A stretch of DNA of 64,000 bases, from contig NZ_JQMO01000002.1 of the NCBI RefSeq assembly GCF_000744785.1, positions 372,001 to 436,000 on the forward strand, read 5' to 3'. The stretch is from Kitasatospora azatica KCTC 9699. GTDB taxonomy: Bacteria > Actinomycetota > Actinomycetes > Streptomycetales > Streptomycetaceae. Both the position numbers and the translations under genes were made by a program. Below, piece after piece: positions 42,211 through 50,576 of the stretch (position 1 is its first letter; each line of letters starts with the position of its first letter). Below the pieces are notes generated by a model, which was not told the origin of the DNA, ran no database searches, and was given only the letters and a program-made list of their open reading frames with translations.

Positions 42211-42891
42211 CTACCGGTCGACGAGTTCGCGTGCGAGTGAGTTGCAGGGTTGGGGGATCTCGCCGAAGTCGTCGTCGCAGCCGACGGTGAGGCGGTTGAT
42301 GACGGCTTCGAGTGCAACGGGCAAGCGGGGGTGGAGTCCTACGTGACAGCGGGCGAGTATGTCGCGCCGGACGGCGTCGGACAGCACCGGACGGCAGGTG
42401 CCGGTGCGGCGGCCACGGGGCTTGGCGGCCAGCCGTTCCGCCTGGCCGCGCCAGTGTGCGGCATCGCGGGTTTCGCCGTGGCAGAGGTGGTGGAGATGGA
42501 GGAGGTAGGCGCCCGTCGTACTGCCCGAGCCGGCGGCGAACTGCCACCAGAACTCGGCCGCGTCCGGGCGGCCGGCCACGAACAGCAGACAGGCGAAGAC
42601 GAGCGCGCCCTCGGGGTGGATCTGCTCACTGTTGGCGAGCAGATCCAGGGCTTGGCCGGCCGAGGGTGCGTTCAGGACCAGGGCGACGGCCAGGTCGAGT
42701 TCGTGGGCCGCCTGTTCGTGCTCGGACGGGAACGGGGCCGGGGCCGCGGTGATGTGAGCGGCGGCCGTCGGCGGGGCAGTGGTCGTGCAGGTGTACACGT
42801 GCTCGGCGGACGCATCGGCGCCTCGAGGGGAGAGCGGTCGGCTGTCGAGCCAGGCGAGCAGGCTGGGATGCTGATCGGCGTGTCGGCTCAC
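42211..42891 (-). CDS. Sigma-factor-coupled protein of unknown function
   Basis: A 226-residue protein I cannot assign. GTG start overlaps the stop of the sigma factor gene (GTGA). It starts SRHADQHPSLLAWLDSRPL, has an Ala-rich alpha-helical middle (AHELDLAVALVLNAPSAGQAL, PDAAEFWWQFAAGSGSTTGA, YLLHLHHLCHGETRDAAHW) reminiscent of helical repeat proteins, and a C-terminal part with DDDFGEIPQPC. No transmembrane segment or zinc-binding anti-sigma motif is seen. Its last codons abut the IS remnant, so the end may be altered. Coupling suggests a partner or regulator of the sigma factor. Confidence 0.65.
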   Translation of the reverse strand: MSRHADQHPSLLAWLDSRPLSPRGADASAEHVYTCTTTAPPTAAAHITAAPAPFPSEHEQAAHELDLAVALVLNAPSAGQALDLLANSEQIHPEGALVFACLLFVAGRPDAAEFWWQFAAGSGSTTGAYLLHLHHLCHGETRDAAHWRGQAERLAAKPRGRRTGTCRPVLSDAVRRDILARCHVGLHPRLPVALEAVINRLTVGCDDDFGEIPQPCNSLARELVDR

Positions 42892-43457
42892 TGTCCCTCC
42901 TTCTGCCGCTCGGCGAGGTCGGGCCCGCCAATGGCGCGGGCGAGTCGACGGCGGGCGTGGCGCAGGTTTGAGCGCAGGGTGGGCAACGACGTACCGAGGT
43001 AGTCGGCCACCTCCTGGTCGTCCATGTCCAGGCAGTACTTCAGCACGACGCTGTCGTGCTGGCGCTCCGGAAGCTCGAGTATGGCGGTCATCAGCCCGCT
43101 CTTCTCCGGCAGGGTCTCCAGGCTCAGGCGCGCCTGGCAACCGAAGTGGTCGATGACGGCGTCAAGGGCGGCGGTCTGCAGGACGACGGGCTGGCTCTGG
43201 GTGGCGAGCCAGGCGGCGAGGTGCTCCTTGAGGAGGCGCCAGGCATAGGCGGCCGGGATCTCCTGGCGCAGCGCGATGGCCCAGTTGCGGTGCAGGTGGT
43301 CCTTGGCGGCGGCTACCACCAGAGCCGGGGCACCGTCGCGTTCGCCGACCTGGGTACAGACGAACCGGCTCCACGCGCCCTCGTGCGTGGCACAGAACGC
43401 GTCGTAGGTGAGCTTGAGGCGCGCGCCGTCCGGCGCGGCTTCGTTGGTGTCATTCAT
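42888..43457 (-). CDS. ECF-like sigma factor with degenerate region 2
   Basis: A 189-residue protein. The C-terminal half is a good region 4 (LPERQHDSVVLKYCLDMDDQEVADYLGTSLPTLRSNLRHARRRL in consecutive pieces), with a helix-turn-helix for the -35 element. The N-terminal half (TYDAFCATHEGAWSRFVCTQ) only loosely resembles region 2, lacking the usual DxxQExF signature. GGGAGG precedes the ATG at 43457. Such factors in streptomycetes often pair with an adjacent regulatory protein, here the coupled downstream gene. Confidence 0.75.
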   Translation of the reverse strand: MNDTNEAAPDGARLKLTYDAFCATHEGAWSRFVCTQVGERDGAPALVVAAAKDHLHRNWAIALRQEIPAAYAWRLLKEHLAAWLATQSQPVVLQTAALDAVIDHFGCQARLSLETLPEKSGLMTAILELPERQHDSVVLKYCLDMDDQEVADYLGTSLPTLRSNLRHARRRLARAIGGPDLAERQKEGQ

Positions 43458-43787
43458 GGTCCGCCCTCCCACGCCGCCGGTGCTGGGCGGCTCGTCCCGG
43501 TTGATCGTCATCCTCGGCCCCTACCCATGGCGGTCGGCGGCAAGCGGTGGTGTGCGTCGAGGGGAACCCGCGTCCCCTCGATGCACATGCCATCGCAGGC
43601 GGGCCCTGAGGTGCAAAGGAGGCGCAAGAAGATTACACAAGGTAAGAGCGTGACTACCAGACACCCGATGACTCCTCATATCTTCTTGATGTAAGCCTAG
43701 TTGCTGAACGCAGAGGGCTGACCAACGTACGTTGCCTTGCAGGGTGGCACGTTAGGATTTCTTCAACGAAGTGGGGGCGCGGCGGCG
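43458..43787. other. AT-richer divergent region between sigma factor and methyltransferase genes
   Basis: About 330 bp without a gene and visibly lower in GC around 43.62-43.70 kb. A 9-bp inverted pair CAAGAAGAT/ATCTTCTTG (43625-43633 and 43680-43688) encloses this part and could be a regulatory site. No promoter hexamers could be assigned. Confidence 0.35.
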
Positions 43788-44606
43788 ATGACCGGTAGCA
43801 GCGACGAGACGGTGGACATCGACCTTCAACTGCATCGGGCACACTCGGCCCGGATGTACGACTACTACCTGGGCGGCAGCACGAACTTCGCGGCCGACCG
43901 GGAGGCGGCCGGGCAGGCGATCGCGGTGTTCCCGTGGGCGCGGACGGCGGCGCAGGTGAATCGATCCTTCATGCACCGCTCGACGCGGCTGCTCGCCCGC
44001 GCCGGGATCACGCAGTTCCTCGACATCGGCACCGGCATCCCCACCTCGCCCAACCTGCACGAGGTCGCCCAGCAGGTGAACCCGCAGGCTCGCGTCCTCT
44101 ATGCCGACAACGACCCGATCGTGTACGCGCACGCCCAGGCACTGCTGCTCAGTCGCCCGGAAGGGGTCACCGCCTACCTTCAGGCCGAGGCCACCGAACC
44201 GGACTCGATCCTCAAGTCTCCGCAGTTGCTGGACACCCTCGACCTCACCCGGCCGGTGGCGTTCAGCATGAACGCGCTGCTGCACTTCGTCCCCGGCGAG
44301 CAGAAAGCCCACAGCATCGTCGAGCATTTCAAGCAGGCCCTGCCCTCCGGCAGCGCCCTGACGATCAGCCACGGCACTCCCGACTTCGGCCCTGCCGAGG
44401 CCGAGCGGGTCACCCAGGTCTACGCCGCAGCCGGCACGGCCGTCCGGATGCGCACCCGTGAGGAGATCACCCGCTTCTTCGACGGCTGGGACCTGCTCGA
44501 TCCCGGCGTCGTCCCCACGCACCGCTGGCGCCCCGACGGCAGCCTCGACCCGCAGGTCACCGACGCCCACGTCTCGGCCTACGCAGCCGTCGCGCTGAAA
44601 CCGTGA
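43788..44606 (+). CDS. SAM-dependent methyltransferase, DUF574 family
   Basis: A 272-residue protein with the actinomycete-specific pattern HSARMYDYYLGGSTNFAADREAAGQ, VNRSFMHRSTRLLARAGITQFLDIGTGIPTSPNLHEVAQ (SAM motif I) and VLYADNDPIVYAHAQALL. DUF574 (PF04672) proteins are very numerous in Streptomyces and are annotated as methyltransferases, but substrates are unknown. ATG at 43788. Single gene, divergent from the sigma factor pair. Confidence 0.9.
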   Translation: MTGSSDETVDIDLQLHRAHSARMYDYYLGGSTNFAADREAAGQAIAVFPWARTAAQVNRSFMHRSTRLLARAGITQFLDIGTGIPTSPNLHEVAQQVNPQARVLYADNDPIVYAHAQALLLSRPEGVTAYLQAEATEPDSILKSPQLLDTLDLTRPVAFSMNALLHFVPGEQKAHSIVEHFKQALPSGSALTISHGTPDFGPAEAERVTQVYAAAGTAVRMRTREEITRFFDGWDLLDPGVVPTHRWRPDGSLDPQVTDAHVSAYAAVALKP

Positions 44607-44704
44607 GCCTCGACATCCGGACCCGACCGGAGCGGGCACCGAATGTCAGGTGCGGCAGGCTTGGTCCTTCCTAACGTTGGTGATCGAAAGGAAGGAGGCC
44701 GGGG

Positions 44705-45268
44705 TTGCTGGATCGGCTGAACCAGGCCATGGAGCACATCGAGGAACACCTCGACCAGCACATCGAGGTGTCCGCGCTGGCTCGGATCACGGTCACGTCG
44801 GAGTACCACTTCCGGCGGCTGTTCTCGTCACTGGCGGGGATGCCGCTGTCGGAGTACATCCGGCGCCGGCGGCTCACCGTCGCCGCAGCCGAAGTGCTGG
44901 CCGGGGAACCGACCTTGCTGGAGATCGCGATCCGCTACGGCTACACCTCGGGCGAGGCCTTCGCCCGGGCGTTCCGCGCCGTGCACGGTGTCGGTCCCGG
45001 CGAGGCCAGGCGTACCGGCGCGGCCCTGAACTCGCAGCCCCGGTTGTCCTTCCGCCTCACTGTCGAAGGGAACAGCACCATGCGATACCGAATCGTGGGG
45101 AAGGAAGGATTCCGGGTCGTCGGCAAGAAGGCCCGCGTCCCGCTGATCTACCAGGGCGTCAACCCGCACATCGCCGAGCACATCAAGAGCATCTCGCCGG
45201 TGGATCCCGGTGACCCGCACCACGGTCTGAGCCGGGCGCCAAGCAATGTTCCGAGGGGCGAGGGCTAG
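44705..45268 (+). pseudogene. AraC/GyrI-type regulator truncated in the effector domain
   Basis: The first 100 residues are a complete AraC-type DNA-binding domain (IEVSALARITVTSEYHFRRLF, IAIRYGYTSGEAFARAFRAVHGVGPGEAR). A GyrI-like effector domain begins (MRYRIVGKEGFRVVGKKARV, LIYQGVNPHIAEHIKSI) but breaks off after about 45 of the expected 155 residues; the last 20 residues are unrelated. Relatives are about 290 residues, this frame is 187. TTG start with AAGGAGG upstream. The DNA-binding half could still be made, so loss of ligand control rather than complete loss is possible. Confidence 0.65.
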
Positions 45269-45307
45269 TTCACCAGAGGGTGCGCGATGGCTCTGTCATG
45301 GTCTGAC

Positions 45308-45480
45308 TTACGGCCTACCCGGCTCGGGATCGGCGTCGAGCGCATCGAGCACTGCGTCGCCGTTCGCCCTCGCCCACTCGGTCAGCATGTGGATCGGATC
45401 GATCAGCGTTGCCCCGAGCGGGGTGAGCTCGTACTCGACGCGGGGCGGCACCTCGGCGTAGGCGTGGCGGCGGTCACCTC
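45308..45480 (-). pseudogene. Remnant of an HxlR-family regulator
   Basis: The minus strand encodes RHAYAEVPPRVEYELTPLGA then LIDPIHMLTEWARAN before a stop, the wing and last helix of HxlR proteins. The recognition helix and start are missing and the upstream frame is shifted. From 45481 to 45659 I see nothing further. Confidence 0.6.
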
Positions 45481-45659
45481 CAGGGCAAGCTCGTCCTCAC
45501 CGTCTGATCCCGTCGTGCGGCCTCCTGTGGGAGCCGTCGATCGCTGCATCGTCCATGTCCGGCAGGCCACCCAGTACCCCTTCAGCCAGGTGGAAATGAC
45601 GCGCATTCGGGGCATACTCCGTACCGGTACTGCGTCCGGGCATCCGTGAGGGGGCCAGT

Positions 45660-46361
45660 GTGAACAGTGACGACGACGCCGGCAGAAATCGGCCGACCGA
45701 TCAGGACCAGCGGACAGTGATGCGACTGCGCCTGGGAATTGGCGCGATCGGTTTCCTGCTCCCGATCGCCCTACCGCTCGGCAACTGGATCTTCGTGCGG
45801 CTCGGGCACCGAACCGAGATTCTGCCGAGTTCGATGAGCGATTCGTACTACACGAGCACGCGGAACATCCTGGTCGGCAGCCTGTGCGCGCTCGGGGTGT
45901 TCCTGATCGGCTACCGCTACAACAAGCGCGACGACGTCTGGAGCACTGTGGCCGGCTGCTTCGCGATCGGCGTCGCGCTGTTCCCCACTGTGCCGAAGTC
46001 CCCCACGGACTACCAGGCGGCGGTCGGGGTGCTGCATGTGATCTTCGCCGCCGTGCTGCTCTCCGCGCTCGCGATGTTCTGCATCCAGTCGTTCCGGGAC
46101 CCGGCGATCGAGGCAAGACGAACGGTCAACCAGGCCTATCTGGCCGCCGGAGTCCTCATCTTCGTCTTCCTGGCCATCGCCGTCATCACGGGTGTGACCG
46201 GCCTGGGCGCCCACTGGACGCTCACTCCGCTCTACCTCTGCGAGGCGTTGTCGGTCTGGGCGTTCGGGGCCGCCTGGATCGGCGCGGCGGTCGAACTGGG
46301 CGCACTCGCCCGGACCGGTGCGCAGCTCAGGCGGCTCCGGAACCGCCCTGCTTCCGGATGA
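45660..46361 (+). CDS. Six-helix membrane protein, DUF998-like, function unknown
   Basis: A 233-residue integral membrane protein with about six hydrophobic segments (GIGAIGFLLPIALPLGNWIF, ILVGSLCALGVFLIGYRY, VAGCFAIGVALFPT, VLHVIFAAVLLSALAMFC, LAAGVLIFVFLAIAVITG, ALSVWAFGAAWIGAA). A conserved-looking loop SMSDSYYTSTRN sits before the second helix. The layout resembles DUF998/Frag1-like proteins, but I cannot assign it firmly. GTG start with GAGGGG upstream. It stands alone. Confidence 0.7.
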   Translation: MNSDDDAGRNRPTDQDQRTVMRLRLGIGAIGFLLPIALPLGNWIFVRLGHRTEILPSSMSDSYYTSTRNILVGSLCALGVFLIGYRYNKRDDVWSTVAGCFAIGVALFPTVPKSPTDYQAAVGVLHVIFAAVLLSALAMFCIQSFRDPAIEARRTVNQAYLAAGVLIFVFLAIAVITGVTGLGAHWTLTPLYLCEALSVWAFGAAWIGAAVELGALARTGAQLRRLRNRPASG

Positions 46362-46417
46362 GCAGCAAGTCACCGTCCGTTCGAACGTGACCTGCGCGAC
46401 GGCACCCAAGCCCGGGT

Positions 46418-46768
46418 TCACAGCCACCGCTTGGCCGCTTCGACGCTGTCACCTCCGCTGGTGTTGAACGCGATCGCGGCCTTCGGTGCATGCCGCCGGA
46501 CCAGATTCACGACCTGCTCGAACAGTGGCAGAAGCGGTTCCGGCTTGCGAATTCCGCCGCCGATGACGACGACGTCCCACTCGCGCTCGGACAGTGCGGT
46601 GACCATCGTGGACTCGGCCGACTCGTCCAACGCGATGAGCGCCATGCGCGCGTCGATGGCGTGTTCGCCAAACCGTGTCAGCTCCTGGTCGAGGGCCGCG
46701 CGGATGACGGCTCCGTCCATGCCAGGCACTGCGTGTGGGTCGATTCCAAGAATGAGAACTGACGGCAT
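46418..46768 (-). CDS. Conserved small protein of unknown function
   Basis: A 116-residue alpha/beta protein: MPSVLILGIDPHAVPGMDGA, a central REWDVVVIGGGIRKPEPLLPL, and HAPKAAIAFNTSGGDSVEAAKRWL. Proteins of this pattern (two glycine-rich strands, then FNTxPxDSxEAAxRWL at the end) occur widely in bacteria without known function; the fold looks like a small Rossmann or receiver-type domain. Single gene, convergent with the membrane protein gene. Confidence 0.7.
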   Translation of the reverse strand: MPSVLILGIDPHAVPGMDGAVIRAALDQELTRFGEHAIDARMALIALDESAESTMVTALSEREWDVVVIGGGIRKPEPLLPLFEQVVNLVRRHAPKAAIAFNTSGGDSVEAAKRWL

Positions 46769-47168
46769 GTCATCTATACGATCAAGTGACAGTGCTGGTT
46801 CCCGAGACGCGAATCGGCGCCGACCCTCGCGGCTCCTCCAGCTCCGCCGCCTGCCGCCACCGGACCGCTTCCCCGTACCTCCCAACCTGTGCCCGGTGCA
46901 CCAGCATGGTGCGGCAACAAGATGTTAACCAGACCGGCACAACTTGCTTCCAGGTACGGCTTTTGCCTTTGCCATGCCCATGTTTTACTAAGTCTTGACG
47001 CAGCATCAGGTCACCTGGGGATCACCGACGGTTAGCAGTGCGCGGGTCCGCCGTGCCCGGCGACCGGATCGGCCCCCGGACCGAACGGCCTGTTCTGACG
47101 GTCCCCTGCCCGACCCCACCGCCCGCCCCCGCCGTCCACGGCGAGGAGGCAGAAGGAGTCATATCCTC
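46769..47168. other. Gene-free upstream region of the carbonic anhydrase operon
   Basis: About 400 bp with an AT-richer centre (46.91-47.00 kb). TTGACG at about 46.99 kb could be a -35 element for the carbonic anhydrase gene, but no -10 at proper spacing is convincing. No small gene or RNA is recognised. Confidence 0.35.
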
Positions 47169-47771
47169 ATGGAACCGTTGATCGACCGTGCCCGCGCCTT
47201 CCCGCAGCGTGCCGGCCGCGCCGGCCGCGAACTCGACGGCCTCGCCACCGGCCAGTCGCCGCAGGCGCTCTTCATCACCTGCTCGGACTCCCGGGTGGTG
47301 CCCACTCTGATCACCGGAGCCGACCCCGGCGACCTCTTCGAGCTGCGCACCGCGGGCAACATCGTCCCGGCGTACCGCGCGGACTCCGCCTCCGGCGAGA
47401 CCGCCACCATCGAGTACGCCGTCAACGTCCTCGGTGTGCGCGACATCGTGGTCTGCGGCCACTCGCACTGCGGGGCGGTCGGCGCGGTGGTCCGCGGCGA
47501 GGACCTCAGCGCGGTGCCCGCCGTCCGCTCATGGCTCGGCAACGCCGACCGCAGCGTGTTGCGGGCCGACGGGGCGGACCTCTTCGACCCGACCGTGGCC
47601 GGGCCGGTGCAACGGCACGTCCTCGCCCAGCTGGACCAGTTGCGCGGCTACCCGGGCATCGCCCGGGGGTTGCTCGACGGACGGGTCCGGCTGCACGGCT
47701 GGTTCTACGAGGTCCACACCGGGCTGGTGCTCGCGCACCGGACCGACTCCGGGCTCTTCCTCCCGCTGTGA
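47169..47771 (+). CDS. Beta-class carbonic anhydrase
   Basis: A 200-residue zinc enzyme interconverting CO2 and bicarbonate. The zinc ligands are visible: Cys in ALFITCSDSRVVPTLITG, and His and Cys in IVVCGHSHCGAVGA, with the Asp-Arg dyad in CSDSR. LFELRTAGNIVPAY follows the first motif as usual. ATG at 47169. It is followed 47 bp later by a SulP transporter gene, a pairing known from many bacteria in which the two jointly handle bicarbonate uptake and hydration. Confidence 0.95.
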   Translation: MEPLIDRARAFPQRAGRAGRELDGLATGQSPQALFITCSDSRVVPTLITGADPGDLFELRTAGNIVPAYRADSASGETATIEYAVNVLGVRDIVVCGHSHCGAVGAVVRGEDLSAVPAVRSWLGNADRSVLRADGADLFDPTVAGPVQRHVLAQLDQLRGYPGIARGLLDGRVRLHGWFYEVHTGLVLAHRTDSGLFLPL

Positions 47772-47817
47772 CCGAACCTCTGCCCACCGTCCGTACCACC
47801 ATCGATCCGAGGACCTG

Positions 47818-49338
47818 ATGCTTCGTCGTCCCGCCCTTCGGCCCGCCTCCGACCACTCCCCCGGCCACTCCCCCGGCCCGGCCCGGACCGCCAACCTGCG
47901 AGCGGACCTGGCCGCCTCCCTCGTCGTCTTCCTGGTCGCGCTGCCGCTCTGCGTCGGCGTGGCCGTCGCCTCCGGCGTCCCGGCCGAACTCGGCCTGATC
48001 ACCGGCATCGTGGGCGGGCTGCTCACCGGGCTGCTGCCGGGCAGCAGCCTCCAGGTGTCCGGCCCCGCCGCGGGGCTCACCGTCCTGGTGTTCGCCGCCG
48101 TCCAGGAACACGGGCTGGCCACCCTCGGCGTGATCACCGCCGCCGCCGGCCTGCTCCAGGTCGCCATGGGCGTCCTGCGGCTCGGACGGCTCTTCCGGGC
48201 CATCTCGGTCTCGGTCGTGCAGGGCATGCTGGCGGGGATCGGCCTCGTACTGATCGCCGGTCAGCTCTACGCCCTGGCCGACGCCAAGGCACCCCGCAGC
48301 GGCCTCGGCAAGCTCATCGGCCTGCCGCGCCTGGTCGTTGACGTCGCGGCTTCGCCCCAGGCACTCACCGCCGCCGCGATCGGTGCCGGCACCATAGTTG
48401 TCCTGGTGCTCTGGCCCAGGCTGCCCGCCCGGGTCCGGCTCGTGCCCGCGCCGCTGGCCGCGGTCGCTGCGGCGACCGCCGCCACCGCGTTGCTCGACCT
48501 CCCCGTCGCCAAGGTCCACGTCGCCGGCCTGGCCGGGGTGATCGACCTTCCGGGCGGCGCCGAGCTGACGGCCCTCGGCAACCTCGGCGTCCTCGGCACC
48601 GTCCTCGCGTTCGCGCTGATCGCCTCCGCCGAGAGCCTGTTCAGCGCGGCCGCGGTGGACCGCCTGCACGACGGGCCGCGCACCCATTACGACCGGGAGC
48701 TGGTCGCGCAGGGTGTCGGCAACACCGTCTGCGGCGTGCTCGGCGCCCTCCCGATGACGGCCGTCATCGTGCGAAGCGCGGCCAACGTCCAGGCCGGGGG
48801 GCGGACCAAGGCCTCCCGCGTGCTGCACGGCCTCTGGCTGCTGCTCTTCGCCGCGCTGTTCCCCGCCGCGCTGTCGGTGATCCCGCTCGCCGCGCTGGCC
48901 GGCGTCCTGGTGCACGCCGGGGCCAAGTTGGTGCCGACGAAGGCGCTCCTGCCGCTGTGGCGGGCGCACCGCGCAGAGGCCTTGATCCTGGTGGTCACGG
49001 CGTTCGCCATCGTCGCGACCAACCTCTTCGAGGGCGTACTGCTCGGCCTGCTGCTCTCCGTGCTGAAGAGCGCCTGGGACACCTCGCATCTGCAGGTGGA
49101 CGTCGAGGAGCGCGGGGACGGCACGGTCGGTGTGAGGCTGACCGGCAACGCCACCTTCCTGCGCCTGCCCCGGCTGCTGGACACCCTGGAGCAGCTGCCC
49201 ACCGGCCGGATCGTGCACCTGGACGTGACCGGCCTGGGCCACCTCGACCACGCCTGCCGGACCGCGCTGGCCGCCTGGGAGGAACGACACAACCGGATGC
49301 GCGAGGCCGCGGTCGTCCGCGTCCCGGCGGGCGTCTGA
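47818..49338 (+). CDS. SulP-family anion (probable bicarbonate) transporter with STAS domain
   Basis: A 506-residue transporter. SulP signature LAASLVVFLVALPLCVGVAVASGVP and LITGIVGGLLTGLLPGSSLQVSGPAAGLTVLV near the start, about 11-12 helices, and a C-terminal STAS domain (LTGNATFLRLPRLLDTLEQL, IVHLDVTGLGHLDHACRTAL). SulP carriers move sulfate or bicarbonate; the carbonic anhydrase neighbour favours bicarbonate. ATG at 47818. The leader of about 25 residues is Pro/His-rich and probably cytoplasmic. Confidence 0.9.
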   Translation: MLRRPALRPASDHSPGHSPGPARTANLRADLAASLVVFLVALPLCVGVAVASGVPAELGLITGIVGGLLTGLLPGSSLQVSGPAAGLTVLVFAAVQEHGLATLGVITAAAGLLQVAMGVLRLGRLFRAISVSVVQGMLAGIGLVLIAGQLYALADAKAPRSGLGKLIGLPRLVVDVAASPQALTAAAIGAGTIVVLVLWPRLPARVRLVPAPLAAVAAATAATALLDLPVAKVHVAGLAGVIDLPGGAELTALGNLGVLGTVLAFALIASAESLFSAAAVDRLHDGPRTHYDRELVAQGVGNTVCGVLGALPMTAVIVRSAANVQAGGRTKASRVLHGLWLLLFAALFPAALSVIPLAALAGVLVHAGAKLVPTKALLPLWRAHRAEALILVVTAFAIVATNLFEGVLLGLLLSVLKSAWDTSHLQVDVEERGDGTVGVRLTGNATFLRLPRLLDTLEQLPTGRIVHLDVTGLGHLDHACRTALAAWEERHNRMREAAVVRVPAGV

Positions 49339-49407
49339 CCGCAGGCGGGCACCCGCCGGGCAGGTGCACCGACCCTGTCCGGCCGGTCACAGCTTTCCGT
49401 TCCGCGC

Positions 49408-50559
49408 CTACCTGCCCCAGATCTTCCGGTACGCCTCGCGGTAACCCGGCGGGTCCCAGGCTGTGGCCCCGTTGCTGTTGGCGGCCGTGGCGATGTGGAC
49501 CGGTGCGACATATCCGCTGGCAGGGTCGCCGGAGAAGGCCCGGTTGAACTCGTCGACGATCTGCCAGCCCTGCTCGGAGAGTGGCTCGGGAACGGTGGCG
49601 GCCTGGAACTCCCCGCTGTTGATGCGCTGGAAGGCCGATGGGTCGCCGTCGCCCGCGCCGATGTTGAATGGGGCGCCTCTGCCCTGCTTGCCGGCCGCGC
49701 GCAGGGCCGGTGCGGCATCGGCGAAGTAGAGGTCGTTGATGGCGACGGAGTACGTCCACTGGCCCGGGAAGCGGGCGACCAGGGAGGAGACCTCCTGAGG
49801 AGTGCGGCTGCTCGCGTCCGGGATCGGGATGTTCTCGTAGGCCAGTAGCGTCACGCTGGGACAGGTGGCGAGTTCGTTTCTGATCAGTTCGGACTTGTTC
49901 TTGGCGAACGGGATCGAATCGTCGGTGAAGGCGACGACCCCGGCGTTGCCGTTGGACTCCGCGATGATCCAGTCCGCGCTGATCTTCGAGACGTCCCCGA
50001 CGCTGGTGGTCACGTTGCTGAAGAGCATCGGGTTCTTGCTCGGGCCGGGGGAGGCGACCGCGTGCCAGCCGACGAGCGGGATGTGCGCCGCGTTGGCCTG
50101 CGCCATCTGCTGCGCTGTCAGATCGGGATCGAAGCCGCCGATGACGATGCCCGAGGACTTGAGGTCGATCGCCTGGCTGAATGCCGCCTGGATGCCGACG
50201 GGCGTGCCCTGTCCGTCAATCACCCGGACGCTCCATCCGATGACGTTCGCGGCTTCGATGACGCCCTTGGCAACGCCCGCGACGCCGGGGTTGGTCATGG
50301 TCTGGGCGACATAGGTGATGGTCTTGCCGGGCACCGCCGTGGGGCCGCTGACCGGCCCGTTCCAGGAGACATCGGCTTTCTCCGCCTGCTGAACGCCCGC
50401 CTTGGCCTTGGCGAGAGGGGCCGGGCAACCGATCTTCGTCGGGCCCCCGAAAGAGGACCCGGTGCCGGTCGACACGCCACGCTGACAGCCGACGACGACG
50501 GTGGCGGCGGCTGCCAGCAGAACTGCGGCTCCCAGCCGGGTGCTGCGGTTCGCGTACAC
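49408..50559 (-). CDS. Ribose-type ABC substrate-binding lipoprotein
   Basis: A 383-residue lipoprotein (lipobox VVVGC, Cys near 25) of the peripla_BP_4 type: KTITYVAQTMTNPGVAGVAKGVIEAAN, SSGIVIGGFDPDLTAQQMAQ, IPLVGWHA, and DDSIPFAKNKSELIRNEL. It binds a sugar or sugar-like ligand for the coupled permease and ATPase. GTG start with AAGGAG. It is the last gene of a three-gene transporter operon that has no catabolic enzyme beside it, so the ligand cannot be deduced. Confidence 0.9.
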   Translation of the reverse strand: MYANRSTRLGAAVLLAAAATVVVGCQRGVSTGTGSSFGGPTKIGCPAPLAKAKAGVQQAEKADVSWNGPVSGPTAVPGKTITYVAQTMTNPGVAGVAKGVIEAANVIGWSVRVIDGQGTPVGIQAAFSQAIDLKSSGIVIGGFDPDLTAQQMAQANAAHIPLVGWHAVASPGPSKNPMLFSNVTTSVGDVSKISADWIIAESNGNAGVVAFTDDSIPFAKNKSELIRNELATCPSVTLLAYENIPIPDASSRTPQEVSSLVARFPGQWTYSVAINDLYFADAAPALRAAGKQGRGAPFNIGAGDGDPSAFQRINSGEFQAATVPEPLSEQGWQIVDEFNRAFSGDPASGYVAPVHIATAANSNGATAWDPPGYREAYRKIWGR

Positions 50560-50576
50560 GGGTGCTCCTTCGGAGG

